A DNA stretch of 23,042 bases from a virus, in the IMG/VR virus record IMGVR_UViG_3300028025_001779, positions 1 to 23,042 of that record. One strand, 5' to 3'. Shown in pieces: positions 7,944-15,377 of the stretch. How positions within the stretch are numbered: the first letter of the stretch is position 1; each line of letters begins with the position of its first letter. The notes below the pieces were generated by a model that worked only from the letters and a program-made list of their open reading frames with translations, ran no database searches and was not told the origin of the DNA. A program made the position numbers and the translations under genes.

Positions 7944-10180
7944 TGCCAACCTATGACATCAGTGAAGATGTACCTTATGATATTTCTATTTCGTCAACAG
8001 AGGCAACTTTTGAATTAACTGACACTGCATACGATGTTGTCATTGATGACCTACCATTCATTGTAAAGGTAAGCAATCAAGACCCATACCGCCGTGAGAC
8101 TGCGCCATTTAAGAAGGACCAGTTTGATAACAGTCCTGAACCAGGTGAGCAATCTCTAACTGGTTGGTGGCTACGTTCACAGACATCTTGGCACAACGGT
8201 GCTGGCATTAAGTTCTATGAACCAGGCACAGACTATCAGCATGTAAGCCATAGGTTTACTGACAGTCGTGGCGTAGATGTATGGACTATTGGTGAAGCAA
8301 AACTTCTTCCAGAAGTCATTGACGTTTACACTGGTAATAACTTAATCAATGCTGCTGTTGGTAGTGATGGTACTGATGTACTTGTATCAGGTGACTCTGT
8401 TGGTGCACTAAAAAAGATTTCTTTTAGTGGTGACAATGATGCAACTGCTACAGCATACACAATATCAAGTCACACATCCTTTCCTTTTAAGTCAGTAACA
8501 ACTGATGGGTCTAAGTATTACGCTGCCTGTACTACCTGTGTTCATAGTGGTTTAATAAATGCTAATTCAGACGTTGTTTCTTATGTGTTTAGTACAACTG
8601 CACTAGATAACGTATTCATAAAGTATGTTAAAGGTTATGTTCTGCTCGGTAGTGGAAGAACTTTAACAAACTTATATGATATTGATAGTGCAGCAACCAC
8701 ACATGGTCACGGTAGTGTAACTATTCCAACCGTTGTATCTAGCGTAACTTACTTCAAGAACCATCTAAATACTAAATGGAACTGGAATGATGCTACCGCT
8801 AGTCCTGGTCCTATTTATGTATCTGGCAACGGCGGCAGCAATGGTGAGGTGTGGCAGATTTATGTTGACACTAGCGATACATCAGCAACCAACACCCTTG
8901 ATATGGCTGGTGCCACTATGGTTATCAGTCTCCCAGACGGTGAAAAGATTAATGCAATTCACTACTACCTTGGAGTTCTTGCATTAGGAACAACTAGAGG
9001 ATTGCGCATCTGTCCAGTTAACGGTAATGGTCAGGTAGTTCTTGGTCCACTGTTATATGAAAACGGTTACTACCCAGTTAATGGTTTTACAGAATCTGGA
9101 AATTATCTGTATGCAGCAACTAAAACAGACAATGAAGATGGTACATTTACACATGCTTGTCTTATTCGTGTAGATTTATCTGCACAATTTGATGATGGTA
9201 CGTATGCATATGCACATGACCTTGAGTACCGCAGTTCTGTTAATGAAACCTATTCAGTAAGTAACAAGGCTTTAACTAGTAATGTTGCAACCTTAACTAC
9301 TAGCCTTCCACATGACTTTAATGTTGGTAACAGCATTACTGTGACTGGTGTTGATGCTACGTTTAATGGCACATACATTGTGACCGCTAAGACATCTACA
9401 ACCGTATCCTACGCCAAGACCGCTACTGATGTTACATCAGTTGCCGTATCACCATATGGTTCGGTAGTTGAAACTTCAAGTAATAGTGAAGCAACCGAAG
9501 TGTACCAAGTTAACAACCGTGTAGTTATGGTGGTTGAAGAAGAGGGCGATGCTGCAGGTTCTGGTGAACTACACATTCAAAGTGAAACTGTTAAGCGAGA
9601 TACTGGTTGGTTTACAACAGGTAAGATTCGCTACGGTACCGTTGAACCTAAGTTCTTTAAGTACATAAACGTACAATGTACTACTGGTCAAGGTGATACT
9701 ATTCAAGTTTACACCATTGATAAGAGTGGAATTGAATCATCACTTGCTGTTCTTTCTCAAGGTTTAAGCAATCAAGATATTTTTATTTCCACACCAGCCA
9801 CCAAGCAAGAGTACATGTCGTTTAAGTTTGTGCTTAACAACTTAACAGAAGACCAAGATGTGCCAGTGCTAGAGGCTTATCAAATTAAAGCCACACCTGC
9901 ATCTCGCCGTCAACGCTTGTACCAGTACCCACTGTCTTGCTATGACCATGAGATGGATAAGTTCAACTCTCTGTTTGGTTACACTGGTCGTGCAATGGAG
10001 TTTGTCCAGCGTATTGAAGCCATTGAAGAAACAGGTAAGTTTGTCCATATTACTGACTACCGCACAGGTGAGCAGTACGATGGCGTAATTGAAGAGGTTC
10101 GTTTTACTAACGAATCTTCCCCCGATAAAGACAACAACGGCTTCGGCGGTTTGTTGTTGGTAACAGTTAGGAAAATGTAG
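7943..10180 (+). CDS. Large tail protein, probably propeller-containing nozzle or hub (745 aa)
   Basis: Starts at ATG 7943 in a TAATG overlap; an in-frame ATG six codons upstream lies inside the fibre gene. The N-terminal ~130 residues include 'KDQFDNSPEPGEQSLTGWWL' and lead into about 300 residues of repeated beta strands ('VGSDGTDVLVSGDSVGALKK', 'VTTDGSKYYAACT', 'YYLGVLALGTTRGLRI', 'ESGNYLYAATKTD') that read like blades of a beta-propeller. An Ig-like insert follows ('TTSLPHDFNVGNSITVTGVD'). The final ~100 residues, ending near 'GFGGLLLVTVRKM', resemble the distal end of phage minor tail proteins. In short-tailed phages this slot holds the tail nozzle. The specific role is inferred. Confidence 0.65.
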   Translation: MPTYDISEDVPYDISISSTEATFELTDTAYDVVIDDLPFIVKVSNQDPYRRETAPFKKDQFDNSPEPGEQSLTGWWLRSQTSWHNGAGIKFYEPGTDYQHVSHRFTDSRGVDVWTIGEAKLLPEVIDVYTGNNLINAAVGSDGTDVLVSGDSVGALKKISFSGDNDATATAYTISSHTSFPFKSVTTDGSKYYAACTTCVHSGLINANSDVVSYVFSTTALDNVFIKYVKGYVLLGSGRTLTNLYDIDSAATTHGHGSVTIPTVVSSVTYFKNHLNTKWNWNDATASPGPIYVSGNGGSNGEVWQIYVDTSDTSATNTLDMAGATMVISLPDGEKINAIHYYLGVLALGTTRGLRICPVNGNGQVVLGPLLYENGYYPVNGFTESGNYLYAATKTDNEDGTFTHACLIRVDLSAQFDDGTYAYAHDLEYRSSVNETYSVSNKALTSNVATLTTSLPHDFNVGNSITVTGVDATFNGTYIVTAKTSTTVSYAKTATDVTSVAVSPYGSVVETSSNSEATEVYQVNNRVVMVVEEEGDAAGSGELHIQSETVKRDTGWFTTGKIRYGTVEPKFFKYINVQCTTGQGDTIQVYTIDKSGIESSLAVLSQGLSNQDIFISTPATKQEYMSFKFVLNNLTEDQDVPVLEAYQIKATPASRRQRLYQYPLSCYDHEMDKFNSLFGYTGRAMEFVQRIEAIEETGKFVHITDYRTGEQYDGVIEEVRFTNESSPDKDNNGFGGLLLVTVRKM

Positions 10181-10428
10181 TGAGCAAGAAGCAAGTTAAA
10201 GATATCTCAGGTCGCATGGTGGCTGTAGTTGTTGCATCCGTTATGGGTACCCTTGGTGCTGGTGCAATCCTAGGCATTGATACATGGAAGTCTGCTGCAC
10301 TAGCAGCCATCATGGGTGTTGCTGTTGTATCAGAATCCTTAGCACGTGGGTTCCTAACTGATGGCAAACTTGACCAAAAAGAAATTGACGATGCGTTCGC
10401 TAAGGCAAACGAGAAGAAGTCTAAGTAG
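10180..10428 (+). CDS. Holin, r1t-type
   Basis: Begins at GTG 10180, sharing its first G with the previous TAG stop. Of 82 residues, two hydrophobic segments are visible: about 13-32 ('MVAVVVASVMGTLGAGAILG') and 37-54 ('SAALAAIMGVAVVSESLARG'), joined by a short loop with 'IDTWK', and the tail is charged ('KEIDDAFAKANEKKSK'). Two helices, a Gly/Ala-rich first one and a charged C-terminus match the r1t holin family of Gram-positive phages, which forms membrane lesions that release the endolysin. It opens the lysis module. Confidence 0.78.
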   Translation: MSKKQVKDISGRMVAVVVASVMGTLGAGAILGIDTWKSAALAAIMGVAVVSESLARGFLTDGKLDQKEIDDAFAKANEKKSK

Positions 10429-10431
10429 TAA

Positions 10432-11340
10432 TTGAAAAGAAAATTCCGCTTAGGGATTGTTTCTTTTATTGTAGGTTCGTTCATGGTGTTCACACCAACC
10501 AATGCATTTGCTGAACAGGCTCTTGCTGAGGTTACGTGTGCTACAGAAGATGGAACAGAACAAACATTTTCTATTGGCTGGAATAACAGTAATAGTTTCT
10601 TTGATGGTAAGGGTGACATAGCACGTCTTTACTGTGAAGGTGGATTTGCACAATCTTACAACTTATATGTAAGAGATAATCTGCCTTTAGATTCTCCACT
10701 GCGTTGGTACAACGGCATAGTTCCTATCTTAGGACCTGTGCCAAGTCCTAGCCCTGAGCCAGTCGTAAGCGTTGAACCAACTCTGAACCCAGAGCCAACG
10801 CCAACGCCTGAACCTACTCAAAGTGAATCACCATCTCCAGAACCTACGGTAGAACCTAGTCCAACTCCAACAGTTGAACCTACAATAGAACCAAGTCCCA
10901 CCCCTGTAGTAACGCCTAGCGTTACCCCTGTCGCTGAGCCTACACCGTCCCCTTCCCAGGAAAGTGTCGTACCAGTACCACCAGTGCCAACTCCAACTCC
11001 AGAAGTTGTACAAGAACCTGTACAAGTTGAGCCCGAACCTTCCCCCACCCCAACGATAATCCCTACCCCTGAATTAGTCCCAGAAATAACCCCAGAACCA
11101 CAGCCTACAATGGCTGTTCCTGCCCCTGTAAGCGACACAGAGAAGTTTTTAGCAGAGATTAGTATAGAACTACCATCTTACCTAGAAAGCGTTCCTGGTG
11201 CCGTACAGTTGGCAAAGGCTGCTGAGGCAATCATGGCTATCGGTAGCGATATGACACCTGAAGAGAGAGAAGAATCTCAAGGTGTCGTAGTCGCAGCAAT
11301 TATCATTGGACAGTTAGCCCAAGTCAGGAGACTTAAGTAA
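10432..11340 (+). CDS. Secreted protein with Pro/Thr/Glu-rich stalk in the lysis module (302 aa)
   Basis: I use TTG 10432: it gives a complete signal peptide (basic 'KRKFR', hydrophobic 'LGIVSFIVGSFMVF', cleavage after 'NAFA' at residue 27), whereas the first in-frame ATG (codon 18) would lose it. Mature residues 28-100 form a small domain with two Cys ('VTCATEDGTEQTF', 'ARLYCEGGFA'). Residues about 105-235 are repeats of PSPEP and PTPTPEP type, a stiff extended stalk. The last ~65 residues are helical ('GAVQLAKAAEAIMAIG') and end in a short hydrophobic stretch and basic tail. Position between holin and endopeptidase suggests a cell-wall-spanning or lysis-timing role. I do not recognise a family. 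Confidence 0.78.
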   Translation: MKRKFRLGIVSFIVGSFMVFTPTNAFAEQALAEVTCATEDGTEQTFSIGWNNSNSFFDGKGDIARLYCEGGFAQSYNLYVRDNLPLDSPLRWYNGIVPILGPVPSPSPEPVVSVEPTLNPEPTPTPEPTQSESPSPEPTVEPSPTPTVEPTIEPSPTPVVTPSVTPVAEPTPSPSQESVVPVPPVPTPTPEVVQEPVQVEPEPSPTPTIIPTPELVPEITPEPQPTMAVPAPVSDTEKFLAEISIELPSYLESVPGAVQLAKAAEAIMAIGSDMTPEEREESQGVVVAAIIIGQLAQVRRLK

Positions 11341-11523
11341 TTGTTTAAACGGCTAAAGAAATACTTGAAAGAAATCACAGCAGAAACATACACCTTATGT
11401 GGTCTCGCCATAGCGTACTTCACGTTAGACGGCAGTGCCAAGAAGGTTACAGGAATCATAGCGATAGTTAGTTTTCTAGTATGGCTAGTAACAATACCAC
11501 TAAGAGAAGAGGATGAAGACTAA
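11341..11523 (+). CDS. Small two-helix membrane protein, candidate second holin or antiholin (60 aa)
   Basis: Starts at TTG 11341, directly after the previous TAA. The product has a basic N-terminus ('FKRLKKYLKE'), hydrophobic stretches about 18-30 ('YTLCGLAIAYFTL') and 37-54 ('VTGIIAIVSFLVWLVTIP'), and an acidic tail ('REEDED'). Its size, charges and position next to the M23 lysin fit a second holin or holin antagonist, as many actinophages carry two membrane proteins with the lysin. The palindrome GTTTAAAC lies at codons 1-4. The stop overlaps the lysin start (TAATG). Confidence 0.7.
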   Translation: MFKRLKKYLKEITAETYTLCGLAIAYFTLDGSAKKVTGIIAIVSFLVWLVTIPLREEDED

Positions 11524-11957
11524 TGGCTTCACCAATGCAAGATGCAAAGTACAAGGTAACTACACCCTTCGGTGTCAAGGGACGTATGTGGTCCTCTGGT
11601 CGCCACGAAGGAGTGGACTACGCAGCACCAGTAGGTGCAGTTGTTGTTGCTCCTGTTGCTGGCAAAGTAGTACAGGTAGGTCAGGTATGGGGTGCTGCTT
11701 TTGGAAAGCATTCGGTACTGATGAAGGTTGAAGGTGGACACCTTCTCTTTGCTCACCTATCTTCATACAAGGTCAAGGTCGGACAGAACCTAAAGGCTGG
11801 AGATTTCATCGGTAAGGTTGGGAAAGAAGGCAATGTCACAGGTCCCCATCTTCACATGGAACTACAAGCAGGTCCAGGCTGGAAGCGTGGCGGTGGTTTA
11901 GACCCTGCTAAAATTATTGCTGATGCTCCAAAGAAGGCTGAAGCACCAAAGGCTTAA
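11523..11957 (+). CDS. M23-family peptidoglycan endopeptidase (endolysin)
   Basis: A 144-residue single-domain LytM/M23 metallopeptidase that cuts peptide cross-links of the host wall. The zinc and catalytic signature is complete: H28-x3-D32 in 'RHEGVDYAAP', H78 in 'LLFAHLS', and H109-x-H111 in 'GPHLHMEL'. A lipoyl-like core ('PVAGKVVQVGQVWG', 'VGQNLKAGDFIGKVG') lies between. There is no signal peptide, so export depends on the holin encoded upstream. The C-terminus is a short Lys/Ala tail, not a recognised wall-binding domain. ATG 11523 overlaps the previous stop. It is the last late gene before the terminator. Confidence 0.9.
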   Translation: MASPMQDAKYKVTTPFGVKGRMWSSGRHEGVDYAAPVGAVVVAPVAGKVVQVGQVWGAAFGKHSVLMKVEGGHLLFAHLSSYKVKVGQNLKAGDFIGKVGKEGNVTGPHLHMELQAGPGWKRGGGLDPAKIIADAPKKAEAPKA

Positions 11958-11968
11958 CACCTAAAACT

Positions 11969-12008
11969 AATAACCCCCCAAGGAGAAATCCAAGGGGGGT
12001 TATTTTTT
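11969..12008. terminator. Strong intrinsic terminator between convergent arms
   Basis: AATAACCCCCC (11969-11979) pairs with GGGGGGTTATT (11994-12004) in an 11-bp perfect stem around a 14-nt loop. On the plus strand six T's follow (12003-12008), a classic rho-independent terminator for the late arm. On the minus strand the same stem is followed by a weaker T-rich stretch (TTATTAGTTTT), so it probably stops the leftward arm as well. Confidence 0.93.
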
Positions 12009-12024
12009 GGCTCTAAATTTAGTG

Positions 12025-12144
12025 CTAAATTCGGTGCTGACAGTAGCAACCTATGTAGTTGCACTTAGCATGAAGCATCGCAGATACCTGAGCCATATCT
12101 ATCTTGCTTGCATCTCCTGCATCACGGCAGTTCTTGCATATCAT
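12025..12144 (-). CDS. Small Cys/His protein, probable zinc-binding micro-protein (39 aa)
   Basis: On the minus strand ATG (12142-12144) is preceded by a strong ribosome site GAGGAGGT lying within the end of the sigma-like gene; the stop TAG is 12025-12027. The 39-residue product has C-x2-C ('MICKNCRDAG', C3 and C6) and a second cluster C28, C33, C35, H37 ('KCNYIGCYCQHRI'), enough ligands for one zinc site. It is the last gene of the leftward arm, overlaps its neighbour by 23 nt, and lies just ahead of the shared terminator. Function unknown. Confidence 0.65.
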   Translation of the reverse strand: MICKNCRDAGDASKIDMAQVSAMLHAKCNYIGCYCQHRI

Positions 12145-12820
12145 TTGTTACCTCCTCGTTATCTTCATCCTTGTATGGCGGAAAGCCACCAAGGTTTCTT
12201 ACTATCTTATTCAATGCACGATTGGCAGCCATAGCCGTAGCCTTAACTGATGGTCTGTCACTGTCAGTTACTTCATGTAACTGTGTTGAGTCCACGTCCT
12301 GAGCGTAGAACAAGAACACTAGGTTCTGTTCAACCTCAGTTAGTTTACTAAACGCATCACGGATGTCAGCACCATAAGCCATCCAGTCACCAGACTCCGA
12401 TGGAGCCTTGGTGCTACGACCCATGTTAGTCATTGCTGTTTCTAGTTTCTCCCAGTTATCTGTGAGCACACCAGGTATGAGCATCTTAACAAAGTCTTTG
12501 CTGTACCAGAAGTTATCATCAGCATTGTATCCCTCTGCTACTGCTTTCTCCTTGATGCAGTAATCAAGAGCGGCATTACGCAGGGACTTAGCAATCAACT
12601 TGTCACAGGACTTCTCGTCCTGCTCAGCCTTCCACCTAGCAATGTTGTTAGGGTGTTCAGCAAACCATAGCCATAGTTCCTGTTCAATATCTGCACGGTC
12701 TACCATGTTGTACTTGCTACGGTACTCACTGGCAATCTGTTGCACCATGTCCCAGTAGTCATTGACTTGTTGTTCTTGTAGTCTACGGATGCGAGATGCA
12801 TCTTCCATTTGGTTGCACAT
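12122..12820 (-). CDS. Sigma-factor-like DNA-binding protein (232 aa)
   Basis: Starts at ATG 12820 (TGATG overlap with the gene before it). Residues about 25-110 resemble sigma70 region 2 ('NMVDRADIEQELWLWFAEHP', with helices through 'SLRNAALDYCIKEKAVAEGY'). Residues about 165-215 resemble region 4, a C-terminal helix-turn-helix ('FSKLTEVEQNLVFLFYAQDV' followed by 'KATAMAANRALNKIVRNLGG'). The middle is a linker. If correct, it would redirect host RNA polymerase, for example to late genes, but the late-arm promoter is outside the window and no target can be named. It could instead be a non-sigma HTH protein. Confidence 0.55.
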   Translation of the reverse strand: MCNQMEDASRIRRLQEQQVNDYWDMVQQIASEYRSKYNMVDRADIEQELWLWFAEHPNNIARWKAEQDEKSCDKLIAKSLRNAALDYCIKEKAVAEGYNADDNFWYSKDFVKMLIPGVLTDNWEKLETAMTNMGRSTKAPSESGDWMAYGADIRDAFSKLTEVEQNLVFLFYAQDVDSTQLHEVTDSDRPSVKATAMAANRALNKIVRNLGGFPPYKDEDNEEVTNDMQELP

Positions 12821-12972
12821 CAGACATCACCATCTAACGCTTGAATAGTTGCACAAGGATAGGTGTAACCGCATTCATGGCAGTAACTACCACTTGGCTC
12901 TGTTGGTTTATGCAGTTCACGCACACGTTCAATAGCCATAAGACATCTATCTGCAAGGTCCTTAACACTCAC
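12820..12972 (-). CDS. Small CxxC...C protein (50 aa)
   Basis: Begins at GTG (12970-12972), overlapping the phosphoesterase stop (GTGA), and ends TGA 12820-12822 within the start of the sigma-like gene. The N-terminal half is a helix ('VKDLADRCLMAIERVRELHK'); the C-terminal half has 'SYCHECGYTYPCATIQAL', a C-x2-C-x5-C knuckle. I recall this arrangement ('C..CG..YPC.T') in small actinophage proteins of unknown function. Double coupling to its neighbours supports expression. Confidence 0.72.
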   Translation of the reverse strand: MSVKDLADRCLMAIERVRELHKPTEPSGSYCHECGYTYPCATIQALDGDV

Positions 12973-13712
12973 TTGCCCCACACCTTTCCATCAACAACAA
13001 ACGTTCCGTCCTTGTGGATAGGGATAAGTTTAGGTGTAACCTTTTGACCGTCAATGTAAAGCACACCAATAGCCTGTTGCCAGTTAGCAATGCCACCCTT
13101 TAGGTAAGATGCTTTCTTCTGGTCCATCAAGTTACCAACCTCTAGTCCCCAAATGGTACGGGTTGATACACCTGATACAGATTCAGTGTAGTGAAGTAGC
13201 CCTGCTCTATGTGTATGACCACATACTACGGACATGCCTGTCTTCTTAGCCAAACCAAGGGCTGTCTGCCCACCAGTTTGATTCACAGAACCTTCATCGC
13301 CATGTAAGAGCAACCACTTAGGTGCCACTTCCCACGGCTTACTGTGGTAGGTGATACCTAATTCTTTAAGGCGGAGGAAGTTCTCTAACTCAAACTCAGG
13401 TGCACCAAGTAGACCAGGTGCTCGCTTCATAATTGTGTTGTATAAACGGTCAGTGTGGTTACTACGTGTCATGTGTGTAACCTGCAGGTCTTCTAGTACC
13501 TGAACAGTTGCATCACGGTCACGACCAATGCTACGTTCGTACTCCATTGGTGTGCCCATAGACCAGCGACTGATAGTCTGCATGTCCATCTCGTCACCAA
13601 CGGATACCACGTCATCAGGTTTAAACGCCTTGATGAATTTGGCTACGTTAGCAACCGCACGCTTATCATGGTATGGAACTTGCAAGTCACTTACAATAAC
13701 TTTAACCTTCAT
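12969..13712 (-). CDS. Calcineurin-like metallophosphoesterase
   Basis: A 247-residue protein with the metal-binding motifs of the superfamily in order: 'SDLQVPYHD' (D9, Q11 replacing the usual His), 'VVSVGDEMD' (G39, D40), 'RSNHTDR' (N85, H86), 'LLLHGDEG' (H137) and 'VVCGHTHRAG' (H166, H168). It should hydrolyse phosphoesters using two metal ions. Substrates of phage members are not established; DNA ends, nucleotides or cyclic nucleotides are options. It lies downstream of the primase and DUF1599-like genes, so nucleic-acid or nucleotide processing is likely. GTTTAAAC occurs inside the gene at 13619. Start ATG overlaps the preceding gene by 11 nt. Confidence 0.85.
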   Translation of the reverse strand: MKVKVIVSDLQVPYHDKRAVANVAKFIKAFKPDDVVSVGDEMDMQTISRWSMGTPMEYERSIGRDRDATVQVLEDLQVTHMTRSNHTDRLYNTIMKRAPGLLGAPEFELENFLRLKELGITYHSKPWEVAPKWLLLHGDEGSVNQTGGQTALGLAKKTGMSVVCGHTHRAGLLHYTESVSGVSTRTIWGLEVGNLMDQKKASYLKGGIANWQQAIGVLYIDGQKVTPKLIPIHKDGTFVVDGKVWGK

Positions 13713-14214
13713 TGTAGTCCTTCGCCTCAGGGAACGTGTTATCTAAAATCATAACACCAATTACCCCATAGTTGGCGATGTCCACAAAGGTATCTCTTAG
13801 TGACTCATTCTCAGGCTTAGCCCCTGATTCTATAAGGTTAATTAGCCGTGACATCTTGTCATACAACCGTACCTGTAGCCCATTAAGCGGTCCACCTGGC
13901 GCATTGCGGATGTTGTTAGGACCATAATCATTCTGCTTCTTGATTAGGATATCCCACAATTCCTCATACACATCAAGGGAATCTAACTCAAAGTCATCAG
14001 GGTATAGGTCATCCCATGCGGTGAATGTAACACATGCTTCACATATGCAGTCATCATCTACCGCAAAGGCATCCTTGTTATCTCCAACGTTAAGGTCTCT
14101 CTTGACTCGGTTAAGCCAATCTTGGAAATCTTTAAGCCCATCTCCAAAAGTCTCCCAGTCAGAAACTCTATCTCTTCTTGACTGAACGAAATCATCCCAC
14201 TCATCCTTGCTCAT
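13702..14214 (-). CDS. DUF1599-like (nucleotide-modification-associated) protein
   Basis: A 170-residue protein starting in an ATGA overlap with the primase. Residues about 84-160 match the DUF1599 / Nmad1 pattern: 'LIKKQNDYGPNNIRN', 'LQVRLYDKMSRLINLIESGA' and 'ESLRDTFVDIANYGVIGVMI'. In phages this domain is associated with nucleotide or base metabolism, often near thymidylate synthase, though none is seen here. The N-terminal ~80 residues are acidic with two Cys ('DDDCICEAC') and are not recognised. The all-alpha fold resembles MazG/dUTPase-like NTP hydrolases, so nucleotide-pool housekeeping is the best inference. Confidence 0.68.
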   Translation of the reverse strand: MSKDEWDDFVQSRRDRVSDWETFGDGLKDFQDWLNRVKRDLNVGDNKDAFAVDDDCICEACVTFTAWDDLYPDDFELDSLDVYEELWDILIKKQNDYGPNNIRNAPGGPLNGLQVRLYDKMSRLINLIESGAKPENESLRDTFVDIANYGVIGVMILDNTFPEAKDYNEG

Positions 14215-14828
14215 GCTGATACCTTGCTCCTTAGATAGTCGTACCCCTGTGATAGGTACATTGAATTAACATCTTCACCCTCTGGCATCTGCAATGTTAC
14301 TACTGATGAGAGTTCTTTGGCGAGGTTCTTTGCAAAGTCCGACCCTGGTTGGTCACCGTCAGCAAAAACATAGACCGTCTCAAAGTCTTGGAGGATGCGT
14401 GAGTAATGTTTCTTCCACGAGTTCGCACCAGGTACACCCACAGCAGGGATGCCACACTTATAGTGCAAAGTAATCGCATCAATCTCGCCTTCACATACTG
14501 CAATGAAATCTCCTGCTGATTGTAGTGCCGTCACGTTGTATAAACGGGTAGAAGTCCCTGGTAAACCCATATATTTGGGTTCACTGTTGTCCATGCTACG
14601 GAATCTAATGTCCACTACACCTGTTGGTGTGATGTACGGAATAACTAAGCGACCAACGTATGCTTCGTGACTAGGCAGAGGTTCTGCGACCACTCCTAGG
14701 TGGGCTGTAGCCCCGTCTTCTAGAGATAATCCCCTCTTGCTGAGGTAACCTTCTGCTAGATGAATGTTTGCCTTGTATGTTGCCACGGCTTTCGCCAGTG
14801 ATTGTTTCTGCGATTGTGATAGCCTCAC
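14211..14828 (-). CDS. DNA primase, TOPRIM-containing half
   Basis: A 205-residue product starting at GTG 14828, with AAGGAG 9 nt upstream. Residues about 20-50 look like the primase helical linker ('LAEGYLSKRGLSLEDGATAH'), residues 58-100 the N-terminal catalytic subdomain ('VGRLVIPYITPTGVVDIRFR'), and the TOPRIM acidic residues follow: E113 in 'VCEGEIDAIT' and D157-x-D159 in 'VFADGDQPGSDF'. It synthesises RNA primers for replication. It lacks the zinc-binding domain, which is encoded in the overlapping gene 14671-15042 in a different frame (+1 relative). The two proteins may act together, or a frameshift may fuse them. Confidence 0.82.
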   Translation of the reverse strand: MRLSQSQKQSLAKAVATYKANIHLAEGYLSKRGLSLEDGATAHLGVVAEPLPSHEAYVGRLVIPYITPTGVVDIRFRSMDNSEPKYMGLPGTSTRLYNVTALQSAGDFIAVCEGEIDAITLHYKCGIPAVGVPGANSWKKHYSRILQDFETVYVFADGDQPGSDFAKNLAKELSSVVTLQMPEGEDVNSMYLSQGYDYLRSKVSA

Positions 14829-15042
14829 GAAATCCCACTCCTTCTTTCTCCATGATTATTTTATATGTGTCACCCTTGACTCCGCAAGCATGACATGCGA
14901 ATGCGTTCTCTGTTACGTTGACACTAGCAGATGCAGTTGAATCCTCGTGAACTACGCATCTAATCTTTTGCCAGCCCCATGTTTCACGTATGTTTGTTGC
15001 ACCGTAGTGTTCAAGCACAGGTTGTATGCTGTGCTTTTCCAT
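14671..15042 (-). CDS. DNA primase, CHC2 zinc-binding half
   Basis: ATG 15042 overlaps the previous stop (TAATG). Residues 1-83 are the zinc-binding domain of DnaG-type primases: C29-x2-H32 ('RCVVHEDSTASA') and C50-x2-C53 ('FACHACGVKGDTYKII'), then the usual helix ('GFREAITIAETITG'). Residues about 84-123 ('ESRGNIQGKHSSSRRLPQQE' and on) are Ser/Arg-rich and look like out-of-frame translation of the catalytic half, with which the gene overlaps by 158 nt. The domain selects the template site for primer start. The functional product could be this short protein plus the TOPRIM protein, or a +1 frameshift fusion near 14830. Confidence 0.8.
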   Translation of the reverse strand: MEKHSIQPVLEHYGATNIRETWGWQKIRCVVHEDSTASASVNVTENAFACHACGVKGDTYKIIMEKEGVGFREAITIAETITGESRGNIQGKHSSSRRLPQQEGIISRRRGYSPPRSGRRTSA

Positions 15043-15377
15043 TAGTACCCTGCTTCTTCTAGTAGTTTAAACCACTCAGACACTGGCATAGTAGCGTACC
15101 ACTTGCCAACGTCTAGTGTTCCTGTCTTCTTGTGTATGACAACGCCAGTCTCAGCCTTGTCGTTAGCCATCTCCACCTCAAGTTCCTTGAGCCATGCAGA
15201 CAACTTCATTTCTTTATGGTTCTTAACCTCTATAACAACAGCAGGAATGCCAGCAATATCACCACGGTCATTGACTCCGTTGAGTGCACGTCTCTCAACG
15301 TGCTTACGTCCCTTGCTTACAAGCCAATTAACTACAGCAGTCTCGGCAGATGTACCCTTTATCTTACTTTTGTTCAT
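15042..15377 (-). CDS. Holliday-junction-resolvase-like PD-(D/E)XK nuclease
   Basis: A 111-residue protein with the compact Hjc-like order: 'KGTSAETAVVNWLVSKG' (E12), 'RRALNGVNDRGDIAGIP' (D40), 'AVVIEVKNHKEMKL' (E50-x-K52) and a following helix 'WLKELEVEMANDKAETG'. These give the E, D, ExK metal-binding set. Proteins of this size and pattern resolve branched DNA in recombination and before packaging. The start ATG overlaps the preceding gene by 14 nt and the end overlaps the primase gene (TAATG). GTTTAAAC is at 15065, near its 3' end. Confidence 0.75.
   Translation of the reverse strand: MNKSKIKGTSAETAVVNWLVSKGRKHVERRALNGVNDRGDIAGIPAVVIEVKNHKEMKLSAWLKELEVEMANDKAETGVVIHKKTGTLDVGKWYATMPVSEWFKLLEEAGY

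Noticed and set aside
10450-11138. Antisense frames opposite the Pro-rich secreted protein
   Set aside because: Gly/Val/Thr-rich translations mirror PTPEP codons on the other strand; there is no ribosome site and they oppose a well-supported gene.
14671-14800. Ser/Arg-rich C-terminus of the zinc-binding primase half as a functional domain
   Set aside because: It is the out-of-frame reading of the conserved linker and start of the catalytic half, so its composition is likely a consequence of overlap rather than selection.
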